This document shows, in pieces, positions 1 to 9,882 of a stretch of 64,000 bases of DNA (within the stretch, counting starts at the first letter, position 1; each line of letters begins with the position of its first letter). The stretch spans positions 1 to 64,000 of the forward strand of contig JAAEPW010000416.1 of the NCBI GenBank assembly GCA_024232355.1. Reading direction: 5' to 3'. A model generated the notes under the pieces. The model made no database searches and was not told the DNA's origin. It saw only the letters and a list, made by a program, of their open reading frames with translations. Made by a program: the position numbers and the translations under genes. The stretch comes from Chloroflexota bacterium. GTDB taxonomy: Bacteria; Chloroflexota; Anaerolineae; B4-G1.

Positions 1-611
1 ACAGTGTGACGAGTTTATCGCCCGCTACGCTCACCAGCGCCGTTTGCGTAAAGGCCGCGTGCTGCCTGGACGTGAACCGCCCGATTATCCCGAAGAGGCC
101 TGGTGGGGTTTTGCCAACCTCTTCTGCCACTGGGTGGGGGGGGCGTCTACCGACTGCAGCGGAATGGGAAAAGGCCGCTCGTGGCGACGATGCTCGTCTC
201 TATCCCTGGGGGAATGAATGGGATCTGAGCCGAGGTAACTTTATTCAGGCTGTAGATGCACCAGGACGTCCCCAAAATACCAGCAACGAGACGTGGAAGA
301 CACCGGTGGATACCTATCCTACGGGTGTTAGTCCATACGGGGTATGGGATATGGTGGGCAATGTAGCAGAGTGGACAATGACGGTGAGGCACGTAGATAT
401 TCGAGAGGGCCCGGTTGTAAAGGCTTACGATGTCAAAGACAGCGATCCCCCGTATTGGTTTCATAACAGGGTTACTCGGCAAATCACAAAGACTTTTTTC
501 AGTGTTCCGGTGTATATCGGATTTCGACCGGTGAAGGACGAGTGGCAACAAGAGCATTGGCAAGGCTTTTGTGTTGATCGCAAGAAAGAGCCAAGAAAAG
601 AGAACGAATAG
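1..611 (+). CDS. Formylglycine-generating-enzyme-like (FGE-sulfatase domain) protein, 5' partial and frameshifted
   Basis: This is the C-terminal part of an FGE-sulfatase/SUMF1-type domain. The motifs GGRLPTAAEWEKAARG, LYPWGNEWD, SPYGVWDMVGNVAEWT and a terminal GFRPV are all in the right order for the family. Upstream of base 136 the domain continues in another frame (EEAWWGFANLFCHWVGG), and the two halves join exactly at a run of eight G (136-143). With seven G the protein would read continuously through GGRLPT. So the gene is broken by +1 in a homopolymer, either a real frameshift, slippage or an assembly error. The N-terminus lies outside the window. Some family members oxidise sulfatase cysteines to formylglycine, while many bacterial ones have other or unknown roles; the substrate here is unknown. 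Confidence 0.75.
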   Translation, partial: SVTSLSPATLTSAVCVKAACCLDVNRPIIPKRPGGVLPTSSATGWGGRLPTAAEWEKAARGDDARLYPWGNEWDLSRGNFIQAVDAPGRPQNTSNETWKTPVDTYPTGVSPYGVWDMVGNVAEWTMTVRHVDIREGPVVKAYDVKDSDPPYWFHNRVTRQITKTFFSVPVYIGFRPVKDEWQQEHWQGFCVDRKKEPRKENE

Positions 612-641
612 GCGACAAACATCTAGAGCACCACACATTTT

Positions 642-691
642 GGGGACAGGATTAAGGCAACCTACGGTTGCCTTAATCCTGTCCCCTTTTT
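642..691 (+). terminator. Strong intrinsic terminator after the FGE-like gene
   Basis: A perfect 21-bp inverted repeat (642-662 and 666-686) with a three-base TAC loop is followed directly by TTTTT (687-691). It lies 30 bases downstream of the FGE-like stop codon. The stem is longer than usual for a terminator, so it may also be part of a repeat family. Confidence 0.8.
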
Positions 692-693
692 CA

Positions 694-864
694 TAGTATA
701 GGAAAGTATAAACGCTCCAAGCCCCGTCCCCGGGGCGGCGCCCCCGAGACGGGGGCTACGAGCGAAGCGAGATTTTCTTGTAGTATAGGAAAGTATAAAA
801 GAGTAGTCGCGGTTTCTATACCGCGCGCTATGGAAAGCGCGGCTACGGCTGCGAAGCTTTCTTG
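694..864. repeat. Two tandem palindrome-containing repeat units (~87 and ~84 bp)
   Basis: Unit 1 (694-780) and unit 2 (781-864) both start with TAGTATAGGAAAGTATAAA and both end with a GGCTACG...GCGAAGC...TTTCTTG block. Between these shared ends each unit holds a different GC-rich palindrome: a CCCCG/CGGGG type in unit 1 and the dispersed GTAGCCGCGG/CGCGGCTAC palindrome in unit 2. Conserved ends with an exchangeable palindromic core suggest a small non-coding mobile or REP-like element. No gene is seen between 612 and 951. Confidence 0.7.
803..846. repeat. Dispersed palindrome GTAGYCGCG...CGCGGCTAC, copy 1
   Basis: A 44-base double hairpin: CGCGGT/ACCGCG followed by CGCGCT/AGCGCG, bounded by GTAGTCG and CGGCTAC. 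Related copies lie at 52824-52846 (half unit) and 60384-60439 (full). Confidence 0.65.
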
Positions 865-884
865 TCGCACGAGTTAAGACTTTG

Positions 885-913
885 TTGACTATCTCTTGAG
901 CGTGTGCTATGAT
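885..913 (+). promoter_or_regulatory. Predicted sigma-70 promoter for the C-S lyase gene
   Basis: TTGACT (885-890), 17-base spacer, TATGAT (908-913). It sits about 40 bases upstream of the start at 952. Confidence 0.65.
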
Positions 914-951
914 TCCGCCATTCAACATACCCTTTTACAGGAGAAAAAGCC

Positions 952-2118
952 ATGCCCTACGATTTCGATCAAATCATCGACCGCCGCCACACGGAGAGTG
1001 CCAAGTGGCGGCGGTACAACAAGGACGGTTACGAGGATGTGCTGCCCCTGTGGGTGGCCGATATGGATTTTGTCTCGCCAGAGCCGGTGGTTCGTGCGCT
1101 TCAGGAGCGAGTGGCCCACGGTATCTATGGCTATGGGATGCCTCCCGACGACCTCAAAAAAGTGCTACAGGAGCGTATGGCTCGATTGTACGACTGGCAC
1201 GTTGAGCTAGAGGATATCTATTTCACCCCTGGCGTGGTGAGCGGATTTAACCAGGTCTGCTATGCCATCGGCGAGCCGGGCGATGAGGTTTTGGCGGAAC
1301 CCCCCGTGTACTATCCGATGCTGTTCGCGCCGGAAAATTCTGGGCGTGTGCTCAAAACCGTGCCCCTGGTCGAAAAGAACGGGCGATACGAACGTGATTT
1401 CGATGCCTTTGAGGCGGCGATCACCGAGCGCACCTCGGTCTTTTTGCTTTGCAGCCCCCACAACCCCGTGGGGCGAGTGTTTGGACGAGATGAACTGGAG
1501 CGCTTGGCCGAAATCTGCCTGCGCCACGACGTGGTGATCTGTTCCGACGAGATCCACTGCGACCTCGTGTTCCCCGGGTATTCACATATCCCAATGGCCT
1601 CGCTTTCTCCCGAGATCGCCGCGCAAACGGTCACGCTGTTCGCCCCTAGCAAGACCTTTAACGTGGCGGGGCTGTCCTGCTCGGTGGGTGTCATCCAAAA
1701 CCCCGATCTGCGGGAAAAGGTGCTGAATGCTGGCAAGGGGTTGATCCCTCACCTCAACGTGATGGGCTTTGCGGCGGCTTTGGCCGCCTACCGCGACGGG
1801 CAGGAATGGCTGGACAAAGTGATGGTCTATATGGAAGCAAACTGCGACTATATGCTAGAGTACATCGCCGCTCACTTGCCCGGTGTCAAGTGCCAAAAGC
1901 CCGAGGGGACCTATCTGGCCTGGCTCGACTGCCGGGAAGCCGGCATCCCCGGCAATCCCCACAAGTTTTTCCTAGAGCAAGCGCGCGTAGCGTTGAACGA
2001 CGGAGCTGCTTTTGGTGAAGGCGGCGAGGGGTTCGTGCGTCTGAATTTTGGCTGCCCGCGAGCCACCCTCACCGAGGCGCTGGAGCGGATGCGGAGTGCG
2101 TTGGACGCGCTTGGCTAA
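952..2118 (+). CDS. patB: PatB/MalY-type PLP-dependent C-S lyase (cystathionine beta-lyase-like)
   Basis: A 388-residue fold-type I PLP enzyme of the MalY/PatB subgroup of class I/II aminotransferases, which cleave C-S bonds of cystathionine or cysteine conjugates to give pyruvate, ammonia and a thiol. Visible motifs are the N-terminal LPLWVADMDF typical of the subgroup, CSPHNPVGRVF around the cofactor-binding Asn, CSDEIHCDL with the pyridine-nitrogen Asp, and APSKTFNVAG with the Schiff-base Lys near residue 234. The C-terminal FVRLNFGCPR carries the carboxylate-binding Arg. AGGAG lies just upstream of the ATG. It appears to be a single-gene unit with its own promoter and a shared downstream terminator. 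Substrate preference (cystathionine or other cysteine thioethers) cannot be told from sequence. Confidence 0.9.
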   Translation: MPYDFDQIIDRRHTESAKWRRYNKDGYEDVLPLWVADMDFVSPEPVVRALQERVAHGIYGYGMPPDDLKKVLQERMARLYDWHVELEDIYFTPGVVSGFNQVCYAIGEPGDEVLAEPPVYYPMLFAPENSGRVLKTVPLVEKNGRYERDFDAFEAAITERTSVFLLCSPHNPVGRVFGRDELERLAEICLRHDVVICSDEIHCDLVFPGYSHIPMASLSPEIAAQTVTLFAPSKTFNVAGLSCSVGVIQNPDLREKVLNAGKGLIPHLNVMGFAAALAAYRDGQEWLDKVMVYMEANCDYMLEYIAAHLPGVKCQKPEGTYLAWLDCREAGIPGNPHKFFLEQARVALNDGAAFGEGGEGFVRLNFGCPRATLTEALERMRSALDALG

Positions 2119-2127
2119 TTGTCTACC

Positions 2128-2172
2128 GAGATGCTTTCCGTGACTCGGCAGACGTGCAGCGGAAAGCATCTC
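2128..2172. terminator. Bidirectional terminator between convergent genes
   Basis: GAGATGCTTTCCG (2128-2140) pairs perfectly with CGGAAAGCATCTC (2160-2172), followed on the plus strand by TTTTATTT. It lies between patB (+) and the GT39-like gene (-), which converge here. Confidence 0.75.
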
Positions 2173-2174
2173 TT

Positions 2175-4607
2175 TTATTTCCAATCCAGTGGCACAAACA
2201 GGGCATTTCCCCCAGGTACAATATCTGCGACGGGCCACATCTCGGTCGTGCTCAGCCAGTAGGCGCCCGTTCGTAGATATATCTTGCCTTCTGGCGGCTC
2301 GGGAAAGCTGTGTCGTTGCACGACCACATCTCCGGTTTCCAGTGTCGGGGCCAAGACTCCCAGCCCGTCGGCTACGCCTAATACGGTTCCATCTTGGGCA
2401 AGTAAATGGGCCATAATAGATAGAGGAAGGTCAATCGGCCCTTTTGTGACCTGCCACCAGGTTTCTACGTCTAGTGTTTCCCCTTGAGAATAGGCCGCTG
2501 CGCCTAGGAAAGTGAGTGGGCCGTCCAGGGGCAGGGGGGCTGTGTGAAAGCTGGCATTGTCTAAAATGGCTAGAGGTGCATCGGCAGGAGCCACGTGGGC
2601 TTTTAGTAACGGAGGGGCAAGCGCACGAGCACCTTCCCATTCATAAAGGACAAACGCTGGTAGCCGCCTGTATTCGGATTGGCGATAAGCCAATGGGACA
2701 TCTTTTAAATGTCGCATTGCAAAGTCGTCTATTGGTATGGCGGGGTCGAGATAGATGTGTTCTCTGAGTGTTTCTGGCCGTAGAATCTCTCCGTGGAGGG
2801 CATACGCTCCGCGCGTCTGACCGCCACCTGGATAAACCCAACTTTGGCTACAGTCAAAGCCAACCGTGCGCAGGTCAATTCCCTCAAAGCCCTCGGCAAT
2901 GGTCATTTCGTCCAACGGAATGGTAGGGATCGTGCACTGCATTAGCCAGGCTGGAGCCGACGCGGCATCCACGTGATAGTAGAAAAGGGTGTGAGCGATC
3001 ATAGCGTCGGGGCGGTGGTATCGGAACCAAGAATAGTTGTCCGGATCAGCCAAATATTGCCCGCTGAGCGTGTTCCCACTGATCACGTAATCCCCTGGTT
3101 CTGGAAACAGCCAAGGGCTTGGGGGTGGCTCAGATACCCGGCGCAGCGGTGGCAGAGGTGTGTTCCATGCATCATAAGGTGTGATGCCCGAATAGCCCTC
3201 AGGCCCCGAGTAGCTATAGTTGAGCGATTGTTCATCTCGAAACGCTCGCAGCGCTTTCCACGCTTGCCCCCAATCGGTGTTCGAGTCTGCCAGGTACCGC
3301 CAGCCGTTCATCGAGCCGCCGACCAGTTCGTTAAAAAAGGCAATGCTGTGGGGATAGACCCACATCGTACCAACAACGTACCAAAGACTTAGTATGACGA
3401 TGCTCCATCGCCCAATCTGACGCGATCGTTTCCATATCCATCCGATGCCGCCAGCTATCGTCAGATACAACATTGGGTGAATGGGAAGTATGTGCCGATA
3501 TCCCAGGTTGGGACCTCGGGTTATAGCCACAATTACGTATGCGATGGAGAACAGGCCACCAAGTTCTAGTTTTTGCCACCGCCGTCGTTTGCGTAACAAT
3601 GCCCCCATGGTGAGAGGTAAAGCGATGAGCAGAGGTATCGGGTTCTTGATCAGGGACGCTAACGGAAAGTACCATAGCCAGGGCACGATACGTTCTTTTC
3701 CCAAAACAATCGCCGTATGCACGCGTGCAGGATCTGCGTGGTAGAGCAGGCCGATCCAATGCTTGGGAGCCGGTACAGGAATCGGCGACCATCCGGGTAT
3801 CGTGCCCACCGAAAAGCCATACATGCCCCACCATACAAGCAGGGTGAGCAAACCCACAGATAAGAGATGCAGCCAGATGAGGGGGGTGGTGCGCCGGCGA
3901 TACCCAACACTAACTGCCCAACATAGCCCAACGCCAACCCACAAAACACCCGAGCTTTTGGCCAACATTGTCATACCCAGAACCAGCCCGGCACCGACAG
4001 CCCGTCTCCAGCCAGGTGACCGGGACCATCGCCACAAAAGGTACAGTCCCAATGTCCCCAAGGTTATGACGCCGACGTCATTGCCCGCCAACCGACCGTG
4101 AGCCAGGAGGGTGGGATCAAAAATCAATATGCTCAAGGCCAAAAGTCCGCCCCATTTTCCCCAGAGGTCCGCACCCCAACGATATACCACTGCCGCCAGC
4201 AGCATTGTTAGCAAAATTGCCTGTGTTTGTGCCGCAACCTGGGAGCGTTCCAGGGTCTCTTTGTCCGCGTCTAAAAACGATGCAAAGGATTCGATATATT
4301 GCAGGTAATTTTGACCCCATCCGTCCAGTGTTTCCAAGGGAATATCTGGGTCACCCACATAAACCGGCAAGGCCAACCAAGCGTCTACTAGCAGAGGGTG
4401 TCCACGCAGGGGAATGGTCCAGGTTGCGCCTCGTGCCAGAAAGGCATAGCCCGACGTGATGTGCGAGGGTTCATCAAATGTGAAGAAAAGCTGTCGTGCG
4501 CCGAAAGAAAGCAGTGAAAACAGGATCAACAGAAAACAACAGGCAATGAACAAGGGCCAATTTGGATTTGGTGCTTTTGTTTTTTTTGGAGAAAGTTTTC
4601 CCATCAT
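2175..4607 (-). CDS. GT39/PMT-like membrane glycosyltransferase
   Basis: An 810-residue polytopic membrane protein. An N-terminal TM helix is followed by the acidic loop motif FDEPSHITSGY, which matches the first extracytoplasmic loop of GT-C enzymes, where an acidic pair binds metal and lipid sugar donor. About ten hydrophobic segments follow to roughly residue 410. A soluble C-terminal half (about 430-810) starts with the block AFFNELVGGS...LADSNTDWGQ seen in many bacterial GT39-like proteins and ends in a beta-rich domain. GT39 enzymes transfer mannose or related sugars from polyprenyl-phosphate donors to exported proteins or lipids. Given the many Thr/Pro-rich lipoproteins nearby, protein O-glycosylation is a plausible but untested role. 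It stands alone, with no clear promoter upstream. Confidence 0.8.
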   Translation of the reverse strand: MMGKLSPKKTKAPNPNWPLFIACCFLLILFSLLSFGARQLFFTFDEPSHITSGYAFLARGATWTIPLRGHPLLVDAWLALPVYVGDPDIPLETLDGWGQNYLQYIESFASFLDADKETLERSQVAAQTQAILLTMLLAAVVYRWGADLWGKWGGLLALSILIFDPTLLAHGRLAGNDVGVITLGTLGLYLLWRWSRSPGWRRAVGAGLVLGMTMLAKSSGVLWVGVGLCWAVSVGYRRRTTPLIWLHLLSVGLLTLLVWWGMYGFSVGTIPGWSPIPVPAPKHWIGLLYHADPARVHTAIVLGKERIVPWLWYFPLASLIKNPIPLLIALPLTMGALLRKRRRWQKLELGGLFSIAYVIVAITRGPNLGYRHILPIHPMLYLTIAGGIGWIWKRSRQIGRWSIVILSLWYVVGTMWVYPHSIAFFNELVGGSMNGWRYLADSNTDWGQAWKALRAFRDEQSLNYSYSGPEGYSGITPYDAWNTPLPPLRRVSEPPPSPWLFPEPGDYVISGNTLSGQYLADPDNYSWFRYHRPDAMIAHTLFYYHVDAASAPAWLMQCTIPTIPLDEMTIAEGFEGIDLRTVGFDCSQSWVYPGGGQTRGAYALHGEILRPETLREHIYLDPAIPIDDFAMRHLKDVPLAYRQSEYRRLPAFVLYEWEGARALAPPLLKAHVAPADAPLAILDNASFHTAPLPLDGPLTFLGAAAYSQGETLDVETWWQVTKGPIDLPLSIMAHLLAQDGTVLGVADGLGVLAPTLETGDVVVQRHSFPEPPEGKIYLRTGAYWLSTTEMWPVADIVPGGNALFVPLDWK

Positions 4608-4704
4608 TATCTTTACAACTCGGACAAGCCGGAATCAAAAATGATGTGGCGTAGCAGTGTGCTACGACCTCCATAGTATAGTGTATATGATTTATCGATG
4701 CATC

Positions 4705-4747
4705 GGACACATGGGTGATTTTGTTATTGGACATGTGTCCAGTTTTT
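4705..4747. terminator. Hairpin with T-run in the gap between two minus-strand genes
   Basis: GGACACATG (4705-4713) pairs with CATGTGTCC (4732-4740), followed by TTTTT (4743-4747) on the plus strand. The neighbouring genes both run on the minus strand, where no T-run follows, so its role is uncertain. A second small hairpin, CGTAGCA/TGCTACG, lies at 4650-4666 in the likely leader of the GT39 gene. Confidence 0.4.
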
Positions 4748-4829
4748 CCTTGATGGTGGCTTGTGTGCTAATTATGTGATAGAATCTCTTTTATGCTCAT
4801 AATTCTTGGCGTGTGCTGATTCGCAGCCT

Positions 4830-5663
4830 CTACTCGCTACCGTTCCACTGAATGGGCATTGTTCTGCCCTCCACCCGGTTCCTGAATTTGACTGCAGGAT
4901 ACCCCAAGAAGAGGGCGCCAAAAATACGGTCACGCTTTTGTAAACCCAAGAGTTGCCTGGCGGCTCTGCTTTTGTCCATAAAAATTGGACCATTTCCCCA
5001 TAAACAACTCGCGATCCCTTTGACCTGTGCATAGAACGTCATATTGGCCAAGGAGTATTGGGCGCTGTCCACGGAAAGTGGGATCCGCTTGTCACCGATG
5101 ATAAAAACGATGGCTGCGGGATGGTGGAAGGCGAACCCTCTTTCCAGCGAGTTTTCGATCTTGGGTTTGTTTAGCAAGTATTCTTGCGAGTTTCCCATCA
5201 TCCGTGCAAGAATGCCCACGATCTTGGGCCTATAAGCGACATTATATATCAGCGTGATAAATCGCAAAAGTATCCGGTCGAGCGTCTGGATGATCTCTTG
5301 GTTATCCACCACGATGGCACGGAATCCATAGTTGTGAGTTGGCGCATAGATGCCATAGCTGACGATCTCTTCAAGGAGCGCGCGGTCGATCCTAGTCTTT
5401 TTCCAAGCTCTGATCGACCGTCTCTGTTTGAATAGCTCATCGAGTTGATCTGCTGAAGGTATACGCGCTTTGTCAAAGGCGGTGGGCGGTACGCTGTCCC
5501 AGGAAAGCGCCTGTTCCCGGCAGATGGCTACGCATTGCGTGCACGTGCTGCAGAATTCATAGTTGATGCTCACAGCACTATTGGTTAACGATATACATCC
5601 CTCATGACAGATCTTGACGCATGATCCACATCCTGTACATCTATCTTTGTCCACAGTGACCAT
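4830..5663 (-). CDS. Ferredoxin-nitroreductase fusion protein
   Basis: 277 residues. The N-terminus (1-55) is a bacterial 2x[4Fe-4S] ferredoxin domain with two four-Cys motifs, CTGCGSCVKIC and CSTCTQCVAIC. Residues 75-265 form a nitroreductase-family FMN domain beginning with RRSIRAWK and YAPTHNYGF, the usual phosphate/FMN-binding start. Such fusions pass electrons from the iron-sulfur clusters to the flavin to reduce nitro compounds, quinones or other acceptors; the physiological substrate is not evident. A GGGAG ribosome-binding site precedes the ATG. It lies 9 bases downstream of a TetR gene on the same strand and so is probably its regulatory target. Confidence 0.85.
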   Translation of the reverse strand: MVTVDKDRCTGCGSCVKICHEGCISLTNSAVSINYEFCSTCTQCVAICREQALSWDSVPPTAFDKARIPSADQLDELFKQRRSIRAWKKTRIDRALLEEIVSYGIYAPTHNYGFRAIVVDNQEIIQTLDRILLRFITLIYNVAYRPKIVGILARMMGNSQEYLLNKPKIENSLERGFAFHHPAAIVFIIGDKRIPLSVDSAQYSLANMTFYAQVKGIASCLWGNGPIFMDKSRAARQLLGLQKRDRIFGALFLGYPAVKFRNRVEGRTMPIQWNGSE

Positions 5664-5672
5664 TTATCTCCC

Positions 5673-6410
5673 TCACTTTGCTCTCGCCGTCGTAGAACCG
5701 ATCAAACCCAAGCGTTCGGCCAAAACGCAGCTTTCCATGTCGTAAAAGTCACCAGCGCCGAACAAGGTCTTGGGAAGATGTCCGTGCAACTCTTGCCAGA
5801 CTAGTCCGTCGGCGCGGAGCCACGTCGTGAACGCCAGCGCGAGAATGCCCAGTGGTATGGCCTCATCCTGTAGAGCCGCTCTCATCCACATCAATGCTCT
5901 TTGTACAGGTGGGGGAGGTTGTTGATATTGGGGAGGGATGGTCAGACAATTGGCCTCGTGCGCGGCCAACAGCACCCGAACCATCGCTCCCATACTGCGC
6001 AACACCGCGCCTTGAAATCGCTGACCTTGTTCCTCGGACATTTCGACGTTGTCGGTAGTAGCGCCGTACATTAGGGCGTGCGCTTCCGGGTGTGCTACTG
6101 CCCATCCGCGGTAGGCGTGCATCAGTGCCAGAAACCGACCGCCGTGGTCTTTTTTCGCCAAGTCCACGGCCGAGTTCTCCAGCGCTTTACCCATCGAGTC
6201 GTACGCATCGACGATGAGGGCGATGATCAGCGCGTTGCGATTTTTGAAATACCGGTAGAGTGCGGGGGGCGTCATACCCATTGCGCGGGCAATCGCGCCA
6301 AGCGATAGGTTGGTTGCGCCGTCCTTGGCGATCTGTTGGCGGGCGGTAGCTTTGATCTCTTTAATCGTTTCTTGGCGGCGTCGCTGCCGCCGGTCTGGTG
6401 TTTGTCCCAT
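5673..6410 (-). CDS. TetR/AcrR-family transcriptional repressor
   Basis: 245 residues. The N-terminal TetR helix-turn-helix is clear (residues about 17-63: ETIKEIKATARQQIAKDG, LSLGAIARAMGMTPPALYRYF). The C-terminal ligand domain resembles the TetR_C_13/WHG type with an ARGW-like helix (HAYRGWAVAHPEAHALMYG). It is first in a two-gene operon with the ferredoxin-nitroreductase. A perfect palindrome at 6432-6446 sits at the predicted transcription start of this operon, so autorepression relieved by a small molecule, perhaps the enzyme's substrate, is the simple model. Confidence 0.9.
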   Translation of the reverse strand: MGQTPDRRQRRRQETIKEIKATARQQIAKDGATNLSLGAIARAMGMTPPALYRYFKNRNALIIALIVDAYDSMGKALENSAVDLAKKDHGGRFLALMHAYRGWAVAHPEAHALMYGATTDNVEMSEEQGQRFQGAVLRSMGAMVRVLLAAHEANCLTIPPQYQQPPPPVQRALMWMRAALQDEAIPLGILALAFTTWLRADGLVWQELHGHLPKTLFGAGDFYDMESCVLAERLGLIGSTTARAK

Positions 6411-6431
6411 ATCGTTACCTCTCGTTATTTA

Positions 6432-6446
6432 GTTAATGATATTAAC
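6432..6446. promoter_or_regulatory. Predicted TetR operator
   Basis: Perfect palindrome GTTAAT-GAT-ATTAAC, about 11-25 bases downstream of the -10 box at 6457-6462 and upstream of the TetR start codon. Its position would block initiation of the TetR/nitroreductase transcript. Confidence 0.6.
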
Positions 6447-6456
6447 TTTTGTGACT

Positions 6457-6485
6457 ATTATAAACTGTTATGGAGGGTTTGTCAA
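6457..6485 (-). promoter_or_regulatory. Consensus sigma-70 promoter of the TetR/nitroreductase operon
   Basis: Read on the minus strand: TTGACA (6485-6480), 17-base spacer, TATAAT (6462-6457). Both boxes are perfect consensus. Confidence 0.8.
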
Positions 6486-6554
6486 GAGCATTTTTCGCTG
6501 CAAGGCTGCTCTGGGGGCGGGACATTGATTGAGCAGTAACGCTTTTACTTCCTC

Positions 6555-7856
<1,302 letters not shown>

Positions 7857-7857
<1 letters not shown>

Positions 7858-8492
7858 TGGCCCCCGAACTAACAGTCGTGGTGCGGCCGGCCACCGTTCA
7901 GGATATGCCCCGCGTAGGTGACATCCTGGCCCAAGGGTTCGGTGACAAGTTTGGCATCGTCTTTGGCCGCCGGGTGAACCGTGCTCCTCGTGTCTTGGCA
8001 CAACTAGAGCGACTAAAACTCGAACGTGGATTATCCACGTTCTTTGTGGCTGAGGCGGACGGGCGAGTGGTCGGTGTGATCGAATTGTCGGGACGGCGAG
8101 AGCACTGGACCGACTCTTGGCGGCAAATACGGACCTTGTGGCGGAAAATCGGCCTCTTGTACACCTTGCGGGCCGTCGTTGGGTTTCTGTTGCTGTACGA
8201 AGCGGATCCCGGCGATGAGAACACGGTCTATGTCAGCCAAATCGCTGTAGCCCACGCATTTCGTGGCTGTGGCGTTGGGCGCAAGCTACTGATGCGGGCC
8301 GAATCGTGGGGACGCGCACGAGGGCAGCAGAATCTGGCCCTACACGTGGCAGCCACCAATCGCGCCCGACATTTGTACGAACGGTTTGGCTTTGAATTAA
8401 AAGAACGCAGCGAGGAATGGGTGACCGAGCGGCTATTCGGTATCCGTGCCTGGCTGTATATGGTAAAGAACAGCGAGACCAAATTGATCTAG
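7857..8492 (+). CDS. GNAT-family N-acetyltransferase
   Basis: A 211-residue protein with a C-terminal GNAT fold. The acetyl-CoA loop (VSQIAVAHAFRGCGVGRKLLMRAE, with R/QxxGxG as RGCGVG) is at about residues 122-145, followed by ALHVAATNRARHLYERFGF, the usual final strand and helix. The start is the ATG overlapping the obg stop codon, with the purine-rich end of obg (GAGGAA) as ribosome-binding site. An upstream in-frame start inside obg is rejected because it would read through obg. Substrate unknown; ribosomal protein or small-molecule acetylation are both possible. Confidence 0.85.
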
Positions 8493-8506
8493 GAGGAATA
8501 GTAAAA

Positions 8507-9823
8507 GTGATGTTATCTTTGAAGCATACGATGATGCTAGCCGTAATTATGATGTTATTGATCGGATGTGGTGGGCCGGTCACGCCCAATCCTGACGAAA
8601 TTGCGACTGCGGTGGCTGTGGCACTGGCTACACAGAATGCGCAATCGACCATTAACGCGATCGCCAATTTTACACCCTCACCGACTCTTACCTCCACATC
8701 AACCCCAACCTTGACGCCATCTCCTACCTCAACCTCGACACCAACTCGAACCCCGCGTCCTACTCGGACCCCAACTTTGACCCCAACCCTGACGCTTACA
8801 CCCACAAATACTCCGGCCCCGACCACCGAGTCTGTTCAGGCACGGGCGGTAGCACCGCCAGCGCCGCCAACGGGCCAAAATTTGCTCGAGAACCCCAGTT
8901 TTGAGGAACCCTGGCCGGATCACTCGCCTCCAGGATGGCTGCGTGCTTTTACCGGCTCGGGCTTTGATCTGGGTTCCAATGCTTATGCGGGTTGGAATCA
9001 CTCTGGCATAGCTAGCTTGGTCATGCTGCCAGAGATCCACCGTCCGGTCATTGCACACCAGCATATTCATGGCGCTGTGCCTGGTACTACGTATCGCTTT
9101 GGCATATGGGCCAAGCTTTGGTCGAGCACCGGAGAGGATCGTACTGTCTCAGAAAACCCGGATCCTGTTGATATCTGGGTATGCATCAGTACCTATGGCA
9201 GCCGCGATAATCCCTGGAATGCCGAAAGTGCCGTTTGCTCCTCGCCAGCTCGTCCCTATGACGTCTGGCAGTACCTTCTCATAGATGCTGTAGCGCAGGA
9301 AGAGCACCTCGTCGTGTCCATGATTATGGTACAGTATGCGGATAACATCCGCAATATAGCTATTTGGGATGATGCTTCATTGACAGTAGCGCCGGTGGTT
9401 GCCACACGAACCCCGATGCCCCCTAGCCGTCCTACGCGATCTGTCCCCTCGTACTTTAACGCCAACGCACTGTACGACGCCATGCTCCAGGCCCGATCTA
9501 ACCTGGAACAGATGGGTGGACAGCTCGACCGGACGGGTCCCAATAAATCGCAGGATTGTATCGCATATATCGGTTGGTACGATAGCTTGCTGACGTCTCC
9601 AGTGTACGATGGCGTTCCCGCTGAATGGGGTGGTGTCTATGCTGATTATTTGTGGGCTGTCGAGCATCTGTTGGCTACTTCGGGTAGCATTGCGGACGTT
9701 TGCGTCGGCGGCGGTGATACCTTGACCAACATGGAGTACAATCAAGGGAGAACGGGCATTAACGAATCTCTAGATCGGCTGTACCCGGCCGTCGATACGG
9801 CTGCCGCGATGCTGGGGCGATAG
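8507..9823 (+). CDS. Secreted lipoprotein with Thr/Pro-rich linker and CBM-like domain (paralogue 1)
   Basis: 438 residues. The signal peptide ends in the lipobox LIGC (MMLAVIMMLLIGC), so it is lipid-anchored outside the membrane. Residues about 55-115 are a Ser/Thr/Pro repeat linker. A beta-sandwich domain starting NLLENPSFEEPW and containing TYRFGIWAKLW and WDDASLT resembles family 4/9 carbohydrate-binding modules. The C-terminal 110 residues, rich in Trp/Tyr (IGWYDSLLTSPVYDGVPAEWGGVYADYLWAVEHL), form an unassigned domain shared with the next gene. The GTG start gives the same leader length as the paralogue and has AGGAGG ten bases upstream. It follows the GNAT gene closely. Function unknown. 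Confidence 0.75.
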   Translation: MMLSLKHTMMLAVIMMLLIGCGGPVTPNPDEIATAVAVALATQNAQSTINAIANFTPSPTLTSTSTPTLTPSPTSTSTPTRTPRPTRTPTLTPTLTLTPTNTPAPTTESVQARAVAPPAPPTGQNLLENPSFEEPWPDHSPPGWLRAFTGSGFDLGSNAYAGWNHSGIASLVMLPEIHRPVIAHQHIHGAVPGTTYRFGIWAKLWSSTGEDRTVSENPDPVDIWVCISTYGSRDNPWNAESAVCSSPARPYDVWQYLLIDAVAQEEHLVVSMIMVQYADNIRNIAIWDDASLTVAPVVATRTPMPPSRPTRSVPSYFNANALYDAMLQARSNLEQMGGQLDRTGPNKSQDCIAYIGWYDSLLTSPVYDGVPAEWGGVYADYLWAVEHLLATSGSIADVCVGGGDTLTNMEYNQGRTGINESLDRLYPAVDTAAAMLGR

Positions 9824-9882
9824 CTCGGACATAATGATCCAAGTAGAACAACTATTGCGCCAAGGCTAGGGCAGGAGAAATT

